A DNA stretch of 58,405 bases, taken from NCBI RefSeq assembly GCF_000003815.2, contig NC_049982.1, forward strand, positions 24,982,347-25,040,751, given 5' to 3'. Numbering within the stretch: position 1 is the stretch's first letter; each line of letters opens with the position of its first letter. Position numbers and translations under genes: made by a program. This DNA is from Branchiostoma floridae (taxonomy: Eukaryota > Chordata > Leptocardii > Amphioxiformes > Branchiostomatidae). Under the pieces are notes generated by a model. That model searched no databases. It worked only from the letters and a program-made list of their open reading frames with translations, and was not told the origin of the DNA. Below are positions 51,001 through 58,405 of this stretch, one piece after another.

Positions 51001-54000
51001 CTTCGGCGGAGTGCACCCTAAGTCGACTACAAAAACGCGTGCGCAAGTCAAGTCAATGTTGTCAAGCGGGATCCCTGGAGCTAGAAAGCTCGATATACGT
51101 AGGTCCCCTTTCTTGTTGAGGGTGGAATTTTACTTTCTTTGATATATTGCCTCTCCAACTACCCGTTGGAACCAGTGGATTTCAGGTTAAGATAATTATT
51201 ATGTGGATATCCCTGTTGGCTGTTTTGTAGATATATGGTATGAATGAAAGTTTATATATGGTGTTATGGTTGTAGTTATACCTGCAGCCTAGGGCAGCAT
51301 TTACACGTACGTGTCGAAAATGCCTAAAGTTTGTGTTTCTAATGAAGGAATTCACAACGTCTTTTGTTAATACAAGTCATGTTCCTGTACTGGAAATATT
51401 TTTTCTCTCTACGCAGTGCAGTCTTGTACCCACAAAGAATTTATTTTTGCGTTAAGATTAAATCCGTTCATATACTATTTGTTAACGTTTATATATACTG
51501 TTGTTTTCATTTATCATATGAGTACCCACTGAGGAATGTGAGGTGGAATATAACGAGAGGCAAGAGTGCGGCTGGTTTGGCGTTACTCATGCGGAGTGCG
51601 CTGAACAAGGGTGCTGCTTCGATACTTTAGCTTATTTCTATGGTGGACCGTCGTGCTTTTACGTGAAAGGTGAGGGCATCAGTTGTGACTGTCTTTGTCT
51701 CCCTACCTCGCTGTCTGTCTCTCTCTGTTTCTCTCTGTTTCTCTCTGTTTCTCTCTGTTTCTCTCTGTTTCTCTCTTTCTCTCTCTCTGTCTCTGTCTCT
51801 CGAGGTCGGGGACTCGTACTAGCTATTTCATGCATAACACAAACTCATTAAATACACTGGCGGTGGATTCTATGGTCTATTAGTGATTTTTTCATTGTAT
51901 CTTATTCTATTCATTTGAATCATACAACTGACCAACATACACTTTTACCAAAAAAAAAAAGAAGAATACATAACAGCACATATGACAAATACAATGTTAT
52001 CATCTAAATTATCAAAATGTCACCTTTTAAAAACCATGTCTACAAAGTGCCTTCAAACAATGTTCTAGACTGTCTAGGGCACTTTAAACTCCGCTTTTAA
52101 ACTCGGCTAAAAGCCTATTTTCTTACAGAATAAAATAGCCCGAAACGTAACCTGTAATTTCCAGCTCCCAAAATCCCAACATTCCCTAAGAAAAAATAAG
52201 CCATATTTTAACAAGGCATGAAAATTCACTCACTTCGCATGCCGATTTCTGTGTCATCTTTTCCAGGATGGCTGACACAGGATCCGTCCTGGGTTGTGGA
52301 CTCCTCCGGTACGCCTTGGAACGGAGGGACACATGATGTCACAGACGCTTTTGATGGGAACATTGGAACGTACTGGGACCCCCAAGGTACCGAACAACAC
52401 CACAACAACTGGTACATTATACTGGACCTGCGAGCGTCCGAAACTCTCACTCGCATTGCAGTCAACAACTACGGAGACACCACACATGATATTGAATCCT
52501 TCACGTTGCAAAAGTCGGCCGTTGGAAGCCCGTACAGTTGGGAGGACGTCGCGTCGGTCGATGCCGTGGAGGCAGGGACGATGGAACGACAGGAGTTCGG
52601 CGGGTTCCAGGGTACAGCGCGGTACTGGAGGTTCCTCGTCACTCGGACCCACTCGGGCTGGCAGCCGTCACTCACCGAACTCAACCTCTACAAAATCCCA
52701 TCAAGTAAGAGCGAATATCATTCATATTTTTGTATCCTAAGAAATCGACACAGTGAAGCTGTACCGCACACAGCAAGGTAAGTCTGCGGTCTCAGTTGCA
52801 CCGGTGTCCGTCAGTGATGTAGCCCCGTGCCGGCTGCAACAAATTTGCTCCGGTGAACTGTCAAATACGAGGAGGAATACGGGTAGATCACGGCGTCATT
52901 TGTTGCCGGTGTGACAGCGATCTCGCCCCTCCCCCCCCGTGATCTCGCCCCCCCGGGGGCGAAATCACTAGCGATCTCGTCCCCCCGGGGCGAAATCACT
53001 AGCGATCTCGCCCTCCCCGGCTAGTGATCTCGCCCCCCTACCTCGCCCCCCTTTAGCGATTTCGCCCCCCCCCCCAAAAAAAAACGGGTTTACATGACAT
53101 TTTAGAAGTTGATTGGTATAAATCACAAAATGCAGTTTGAGAATGATATAAGTACACGAGTTTGATACATAACTCCATTCATAGTATCAATATTAACGTA
53201 ATTACATGGTAATAAGATAGTTGAACTTGTTTCAGACAAGGAGGGTTGGGTCCCTTGTATTCCCATTATTGCATATACCTGAGTCTTGACATAAGATGTA
53301 TTTCATTGTATTCACCTGTCCTCAAGCAACCTATATATCTCCAATATGAAGTCTCTACCATGAAGTGACCACAAAATAACTATCTAATGTCTTTATTAAT
53401 TATGCAAATATTAGGTATTAATTAGAATATCGCACATTTTGGTATATGCACCTGGCCAAGGGATATCTTCACCTCCAACATGACTGTTTTTTCTAGTATT
53501 TAGGAACTGAGATGCATTTACCCGTGTTTCTTAAGACTGGTACTTTACCAGTGTTTGTGTAGCATTTAGCAACAGCTATATCAACTTGCGCGTAGATAGT
53601 GTTTATAATGAGAAACTATTATTCACGTGTGTTTTTATTAGTGCTTTGGAAATTTTTCCAGCACAAGAAAGAAAACACTGTGACAAATTGCAAACATATA
53701 GCTGACGTATTCCGTACCATAGACGGTGTTGATTTATACGTTCGCAGTAGCACTGTTTTTATGCCACCTCAGCTGCAAAAATTGTCTTTTTCATTTCAAT
53801 GTTATGTTTGCACCGAACAATGTAGTATCGACTTTCGAGGTATGACATCTTACGGTACGGTAATAAGGTGCAACATAGGTACCAGGTAACACACCATATA
53901 CATTACTCCCCAGGTGCAGTATAGTGCCAGGTAGCGCACCTGTAATATGTAGTAACCAGCTGCTTTGGGGGGGGGGGGGGGCGAAAAAGCTTAAGGGGGG

Positions 54001-54954
54001 CCAAAACGCTCGATGATCTCGGCCCCCGGGGGGGGCGAGATCACAGGGGGGGCGAGATCGCTGTCACACCGGGTCCCGGGTTTATCTTAAAACTGACTTA
54101 AATTCAATCCGGGGTTCGCCCAGGCCCCCAAATGCCCCGGGATCGTAAAGGAGCCACAAGGTATCCACGGGGCAACATTGGGGCCAAGCCCAAAAATGAA
54201 AAAAAGAACAGCCCGCGAACTGTCTAGCAGCGCCTTTTTTCCAATTGGGACCGTAGACTAAATAATAAAGCGTGATACATTAGAGCCCGACGTCTTTGCA
54301 AACGATCAAATATATCATTACATATAAACTAAGCGAAAATGGTACGTATTTTGTGTCCGTATTCTTGAAATGTCGACACGAAAACGATGCCATCAACATG
54401 ATAAAAGAAAGATAAAACTTGAATCCAGGACAATAATCTTTACATTTTCTTTCGCCTGCAAGTTTTTTTTAATGTAAATGACAAAAGAACTAGATCGTGT
54501 GACATCATCTTAACACCTCCAAGAAGCCTATACCGCCCACCGTCCCTGTGGAATGATGGCTAGCGGTAATGTTCCCACAATGTTGTTACAGTGCTACATA
54601 CGTAGTGAATTTTTGAACATGCTCAAGGTTCTAAGGGCCTTCTTTAGCAAGGGTGACTTCAGGATTGGTCTATGTCTTTTCGTTGCTACATAAAAGAATA
54701 TGATGCATTTTGTTGTCTTTTATTTGCATGCAGTCAAGCGAGAAGAAAACTTAATTGTGCGAGTCGGCCCGAGCGAGATATCCGACCAGAATGAGCAGTG
54801 CGGAGAGACTTACGTGGACACTCCACTAGACGGACAGACCTTTGTGGTGTACTGCAACCCGCCGATGTCCGGTCGCTATGTGTCCGTACAGCAGTTAGTG
54901 GAGCGGTCAGACGTTGTAAAACTGTGTGAGGTGGAGGTCTACGGTACCGGTTAG
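47942..54954 (+). CDS. Gene 4: coil / Ser-Gly repeat / split F-type lectin protein with hevein-like, trefoil and F5/8C inserts
   Basis: Seven exons: 47942-48047, 48511-48591, 48784-49878, 50576-50755, 51523-51669, 52267-52704 and 54734-54954. Every junction is phase 1; no frameshift was seen and the frame ends in a stop after 755 residues. Order: signal peptide (1 to about 28), coil (about 36-290), CVPC motif, Ser-Gly repeats (to about 380), F-type lectin N-half (to 427), hevein-like (428-487), trefoil (488-536), F5/8C (537-682) and F-type lectin C-half (683-755). This is the most complete member of the family. A secreted multimeric recognition protein is inferred. A poly(A) signal AATAAA lies at 55324. 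Confidence 0.88.
48511..48591 (+). CDS. Gene 4 exon 2: short coil exon
   Basis: 81-nt phase 1-1 exon (acceptor TTCTTTTAG, donor GTACGT) encoding ANLQGDERYSQLEAKLKSLM and on to FKG. It is the orthologous position to exon 2 of gene 3. Confidence 0.85.
48784..49878 (+). CDS. Gene 4 exon 3: long coil, Ser-Gly repeats, F-type lectin N-half
   Basis: 1095-nt phase 1-1 exon. The coil has repeated blocks (RQDKLESALTATNESLEDF, then several ...LETALA/SALT... units) that look like internal duplications of one helical segment. VLGMVEPMFARVESLENKV and CVPCTATSIS follow, then about eight Ser-Gly heptads (SSGEQAV, SSGEQEE, SSEEQEE). The end is the F-lectin N-half, PLWMVDLAGNYTVSRVSILN to ECC. The binding His is replaced by Asp and RXD is RKE. 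Confidence 0.9.
49555..49735 (+). repeat. 21-bp coding repeats (SSGEQxx) in gene 4
   Basis: About eight units, more diverged than in genes 2 and 3 (SSGSQGE, SSGEQAV, SSEEQEE). Confidence 0.85.
50576..50755 (+). CDS. Gene 4 exon 4: hevein-like module
   Basis: 180-nt phase 1-1 exon (acceptor AAAAGAAG with a weak pyrimidine tract, donor GTACGT). It has eight cysteines in the same spacing as the gene 2 module, with core PCCSDSGWCGYTLNHC. The first aromatic chitin-binding position is Ser here, so binding is less likely than in gene 2. Confidence 0.82.
51523..51669 (+). CDS. Gene 4 exon 5: trefoil (P-type) domain
   Basis: 147-nt phase 1-1 exon (acceptor TATCATATGAG, donor GTGAGG) encoding EECEVEYNERQECGWFGVTH, AECAEQGCCFDT and GPSCFYVKG. 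The six cysteines, the CCFD motif and CG...T...C are the trefoil pattern. Trefoil modules are common in mucus-associated secreted proteins. Confidence 0.9.
51696..51805. repeat. TCTCTGTTTC simple repeat
   Basis: Ten-bp units of TCTCTCTGTT, in intron 5 of gene 4, close to the trefoil exon donor. Confidence 0.9.
52267..52704 (+). CDS. Gene 4 exon 6: F5/8 type C (discoidin) domain
   Basis: 438-nt phase 1-1 exon (acceptor CTTTTCCAG, donor GTAAGA), 146 residues. Typical features: VTDAFDGNIGTYWDP, NWYIILDLRASETLTRIAV, SFTLQKS and ARYWRFLVTRTHSGWQPSLT, ending in a hydrophobic strand. The fold is the same galactose-binding-like beta sandwich as the F-type lectin, so one jelly roll is nested between the halves of another. 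Confidence 0.92.
52906..54072. mobile_element. TIR element in gene 4 last intron
   Basis: Ends CCGGTGTGACAGCGATCTCG and its reverse complement, followed inward by long C- or G-rich arrays of GATCTCGCCCC / GGGGCGAGATC. The interior (about 53100-53950) is AT-rich with a 96-codon frame of unknown meaning. Confidence 0.7.
54300..54396. mobile_element. Worn end of element X in the matching intron of gene 4
   Basis: Reads AAGCGAAAATGGTACGT, then CGACACGAAAACGATGCCAT, a degraded version of the right end found in genes 2 and 3, in the intron before the F-lectin C-half. Confidence 0.45.
54734..54954 (+). CDS. Gene 4 exon 7: F-type lectin C-half and stop
   Basis: 221-nt exon, phase 1 in (acceptor TTTGCATGCAG). 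It reads NLIVRVGPSEISDQNEQCGE, DTPLDGQTF, MSGRYVSVQQLVERSD and LCEVEVYGTG-stop. Direct joining to exon 3 would give RKECCVKR: Arg and the last basic residue are in place but Asp is Glu. Confidence 0.92.
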
Positions 54955-55095
54955 AACTGTGTGAGGTGAAGCTCTACGGCCCCGGTTAGAACTGTGTGAG
55001 GTTGAGGTAACGGCACCGGTTAGAACTATGTGAGGTGTGGCTCTACGGTACCGGTTAGAACTGTGTGAGGTGGAGGTCTACGGTACCGGTTAAAA
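54955..55095 (+). repeat. 3' minisatellite of gene 4
   Basis: Four tandem units of about 35 bp directly after the stop. Each copies the terminal coding segment and TAG (AACTGTGTGAGGTGGAGGTC, TACGGTACCGGTTAG) with changes. Confidence 0.85.
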
Positions 55096-55323
55096 GATGC
55101 AACTTGTACATAGCTTCTGGCATTCAGTAGAAAATTATGTGGCATTTTTACGTCATTCAAATTGGAAACTGTTTTACATGGCACTATCACCATGCGTGTC
55201 TTTCCACATTTGCCTGTCGAGGTTTAAGATATAATTTCATATGTAGAGTGCGTTCTAGGGTAACCATGCTACATGTATATATGCTGGGTGTAGCCAGCAA
55301 AGTAATTTTTTGGGTGTAATATT

Positions 55324-55329
55324 AATAAA
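55324..55329 (+). terminator. Poly(A) signal of gene 4
   Basis: AATAAA 370 bp after the stop, in a block homologous to the 3' end of gene 3. Confidence 0.55.
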
Positions 55330-55728
55330 AGAATTGATACTACTGTACATAATGGTGCCTCGAAATTTGAGTTGTGCACCTTATTTCAGGCCACGAACTT
55401 ATTGATCTCATCTCGTATGTAGTGCCTCTGCTGCAATACTAATACTAAATTTATATCAATGGGTCATATTGTCTTAAGCGCAAACCCCTCCCTCTTCCCT
55501 AGGTACATATATATAGTTCAAATCAAATATACTAATCGATTTGAACATTTGATAATGAAGTTGAACGAACTTCGAGACTTTGTGTGAAATGGTATATAGG
55601 TATACAGTGCACACACATGCACACACAAACACACACACGTACGCAAGCACGTACACACGCACGCGTACACGCACACACACACACAAACACACACACGTAC
55701 GCAAGCACGTACACACGCACGTGACGCA

Positions 55729-55764
<36 letters not shown>

Positions 55765-56600
55765 ACGCTGCACACACTAATCGTCCCAACGCACTCATAT
55801 GTACATGCACACACAATGCGACATATATGACCCATGCATACTTGCGCGCGCATATGCACACACACGCATCATATTTCCATCAATGTGCAAAAGGTTCATA
55901 TCAATGGAGCGCTCAGTGAAATGATGACGTCGTCCATATGGTCCCAAAATCATTTATAGAATTTCTTCAGTAGACAGCTATCAATATAACGTTAATACAG
56001 TTCTCATCTCTTAAATCTACTAGTGAGAGAACAATAGAAAGTCAAAACATCAATTTATCAAGGGAAGAAACCTCAAGATGACAGCTATGCCATGTTCGCA
56101 TAACCATATATCGTTGTTACGTCGATGAAGGTTAGACGTTCGGATAATGAGATATGCAAAACATCTATGACCGTTTCCAAATTCTATCGACGGTTGGTTG
56201 CAATAATTGTTGCCTTGTGCACATATATTATTGTACTTTTCGATTTTGTTCATCTCAACCTATAGCGAATTCATAATAGGCTAATCCCATAGCCCCACCT
56301 ACCCCCGTGTAAATGCCAGATAAAACGTTAAAAGGGCAAAAATTTGACGGACATACAGCCACTGAGTGTCTTTGGCTTAAGTGCTAATTGTCATTCTCTG
56401 ATTGGTCAAAGTGTTAATTGATATAGACAGTCATGACCGGTCTATTCCTACGGTACCGCAGGTGTGTCATACAATCACCCGCCGAGCACGTGATCACCAA
56501 CCTAGACACCTTGACCCCGCACCTTCTACCTTTGCCCCCTCCGGGAAGAAACCGCACAAGTCGCCCGCACTTCCTGCTTAGCCACTTTTCATTGTTTCTT
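55330..56600. other. 3' flank of gene 4; nothing coding seen
   Basis: Holds the CA-rich compound repeat and AT-rich DNA. A GC-richer stretch at 56440-56590 with CACGTGATCAC could be a regulatory region but has no supporting transcript. Confidence 0.45.
55607..55765. repeat. (CA)n-rich microsatellite with duplicated CGTACGCAAGCACGTAC segments
   Basis: Compound repeat: CA tracts separate two copies of ACACGTACGCAAGCACGTAC. Confidence 0.9.
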
Positions 56601-56611
56601 AAGTCCTTCCG

Positions 56612-56970
56612 ATCAGCCAGCTAATCATTGTTTTTGCCGTACAAAATCTGAGTTTGAGGAATCACTGCAAAGGATGAACGACTCAGAAACTTTGGACAAG
56701 GTAGTCAAAAGAGAGGTAAGCTTCAGTTTTATGACCTATGTGCATGGCGTCTCATATCAAAGGCCATGTCATATTCATCGCATCGTACGATCGTCGGACA
56801 GAGTTTGTGCCAGCTAATCATTGTTTTTGCCGTACAAAATCTGAGTTTGAGGAAACGCTTGTATGGATGGGCGATCCAGACACACTTGTTGGGCAAGGTA
56901 GTGAAAAGAGGCGGTGTTTCAATGTATCATAAAGGTCAGGTCATATTTATCGTACGATCGACGTAGGTTG
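56612..56970 (+). repeat. Tandem duplication of about 190 bp
   Basis: Both copies contain CAGCTAATCATTGTTTTTGC, CAAAATCTGAGTTTGAGGAA and CATCGTACGATCG-like ends. Copy 1 includes an ATG (56674) with a short open frame (MNDSETLDKVVKRE) before GTAAGC. That might be a first coding exon, but nothing downstream supports it. Confidence 0.6.
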
Positions 56971-57086
56971 CGAACATTGGATAGTTGTGCCTGTGCCGTA
57001 AGTAAGGATTCAGTTGTCTTGCTATAGCTACAGCAAAGTCTGTCTTCAAGATTCTTGTCGGCAATCGGTTCTGTTATAGCCCCTTG

Positions 57087-57602
57087 NNNNNNNNNNNNNN
57101 NNNNNNNNNNNNNNNNNNNNNNNNNNNNNNNNNNNNNNNNNNNNNNNNNNNNNNNNNNNNNNNNNNNNNNNNNNNNNNNNNNNNNNNNNNNNNNNNNNNN
57201 NNNNNNNNNNNNNNNNNNNNNNNNNNNNNNNNNNNNNNNNNNNNNNNNNNNNNNNNNNNNNNNNNNNNNNNNNNNNNNNNNNNNNNNNNNNNNNNNNNNN
57301 NNNNNNNNNNNNNNNNNNNNNNNNNNNNNNNNNNNNNNNNNNNNNNNNNNNNNNNNNNNNNNNNNNNNNNNNNNNNNNNNNNNNNNNNNNNNNNNNNNNN
57401 NNNNNNNNNNNNNNNNNNNNNNNNNNNNNNNNNNNNNNNNNNNNNNNNNNNNNNNNNNNNNNNNNNNNNNNNNNNNNNNNNNNNNNNNNNNNNNNNNNNN
57501 NNNNNNNNNNNNNNNNNNNNNNNNNNNNNNNNNNNNNNNNNNNNNNNNNNNNNNNNNNNNNNNNNNNNNNNNNNNNNNNNNNNNNNNNNNNNNNNNNNNN
57601 NN
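57087..57602. other. Assembly gap (516 N)
   Basis: 516 N. Frames reported through it have no meaning. Confidence 0.98.
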
Positions 57603-58405
57603 GCCTTTTACCTCCCTTACCTCAGTTAGGTACCCATTTTTACACCTGGGTGGAGTGAGGAACGTCAAAATTGTAAAGTGCCTTTCCCAACCGTGACACA
57701 CCGTCTATAGTCAGGAAACTAACAGGCAACTATTTTGGGTCTGTTAATAGCTAGCATACCCACTTCCAGCAAGAATAGAATTTACCAACGTCATCCCTGG
57801 GGCAAAATGATCCCTCAAACATTCCAATCATGCTAGTGTTGACTTTAACGGTCACTGGTTCAAACTCCTCGATTGATCAAATAGATTACATGGCAATTAG
57901 GGAGTGTCTAACCACTTGTGATAAGTTAGTTCGACACTAAATTATTAGGATAACTGAAAGTATAAGGGCTTTATGGGGTCATGAGTTTTATGACCACAAA
58001 CATTATATCTATAAAATGGCATTAAGGTGGGGGGCATGCCTTTTCTTCCAATTCCTTTCCCTCCCCAACCGAAGTCAGATACCCAATTTTACACCTGGGT
58101 GGAAATAGAAAAGCCATGTCTACGTCTTTTCTATGGACATAATGTTCTGCCAGGAACCGACCAGGTACTCTCTCACAGCCTAAGCACTTGGCCATTTGAC
58201 GCCACCTCTAGTAAGATTACAACTAGAGTTGCCCTGTGTTAACGTTCACCCCGGGGCAAAAAAAAACTTTGATCAGGAGTGATATCACAAACAAGCCAAT
58301 CATGGGCGTGTTGACTTTAACGGTTAGTGGTTCAAACTCCCCTGATTGATCAAATAAATTTAGATTACGTGGGCATTGATCCGTAATTGTTCCCGCTGCC
58401 CAAAC
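57603..58405. repeat. Two copies of a dispersed repeat
   Basis: Copies at 57603-57900 and 58060-58380 share TTTTACACCTGGGTGGA, TGTTGACTTTAACGGT and TTCAAACTCC. The left border runs into the gap. No coding sequence seen. Confidence 0.65.

Noticed and set aside
53599-53889. 96-codon frame within the TIR element of the last intron of gene 4
   Set aside because: No known domain; perhaps a transposon remnant, not an exon of gene 4.
56674-56716. Possible first coding exon (MNDSETLDKVVKRE) of a plus-strand gene
   Set aside because: It lies within a tandem duplication whose second copy has no matching frame, and an assembly gap follows.
57055-57696. Long open frames in both strands
   Set aside because: They run through 516 N and carry no information.

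Overview
The window looks like nuclear DNA from an invertebrate chordate, most probably a lancelet (Branchiostoma). This is an inference, not a database match. The reasons are: split genes with GT/AG introns; dense MITEs, tRNA-like SINEs and 5'-truncated LINEs; long CA/TG tracts; N-filled assembly gaps; and secreted proteins that combine kringle, LDLR-A, C-type lectin, F-type lectin, trefoil, PLAT and discoidin modules on phase-1 exons. No rRNA, functional tRNA, CRISPR or bacterial feature was seen. All homology statements are pattern recognition by eye.

Four multi-exon genes of one paralogous family fill the centre. Gene 1 (minus, 16140 down to at least 9002, 3' end not found) encodes signal peptide, coiled coil, kringle and 11 LDLR-A repeats. 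Gene 2 (minus, 30498 to 23202, 5' end not found) encodes coiled coil, about 24 acidic SSGEQEE heptads, the N-half of an F-type lectin (fucolectin) domain, a hevein-like module, a PLAT domain on three short exons, a kringle, and the F-type lectin C-half. Gene 3 (plus, 33077-43278) encodes signal peptide, coil, SSGAQGE repeats, F-lectin N-half, PAN/Apple, C-type lectin (with a one-base frameshift in a G7 run) and F-lectin C-half. Gene 4 (plus, 47942-54954) encodes signal peptide, long coil, Ser-Gly repeats, F-lectin N-half, hevein-like, trefoil, F5/8C (discoidin) and F-lectin C-half. Genes 2 and 3 are head to head. Genes 3 and 4 are tandem duplicates that also share upstream and downstream flanks.

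The central observation is that genes 2, 3 and 4 split one F-type lectin fold at the same phase-1 intron, straight after its Cys-Cys pair. A different set of domain cassettes sits in the split in each gene. Every cassette, single exon or PLAT trio, is symmetric (phase 1 in, phase 1 out), so any cassette can be skipped or swapped without changing frame. In gene 2, direct joining of the halves restores the fucose-binding signature HX26RXDX4(R/K) with normal spacing; genes 3 and 4 have lost it. The kringle cassette of gene 2 and the C-type lectin cassette of gene 3 both lie between the separated ends of one inverted-repeat element family (ends reading TATGGCATSATTTCC), in the same intron. Further oddities are a minisatellite grown from the last codons of the genes (in gene 3 it has overwritten coding sequence), a possible piggyBac-like element inside one such minisatellite, and a 1.37-kb insertion in the gene 4 promoter.

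The flanks (1-9000, 16.2-23.2 kb, 55.3-58.4 kb) hold mostly repeats: MITEs, LINE 3' ends, SINEs, microsatellites, a Penelope-type hammerhead-like motif and large foldbacks. I could not support a complete gene there.
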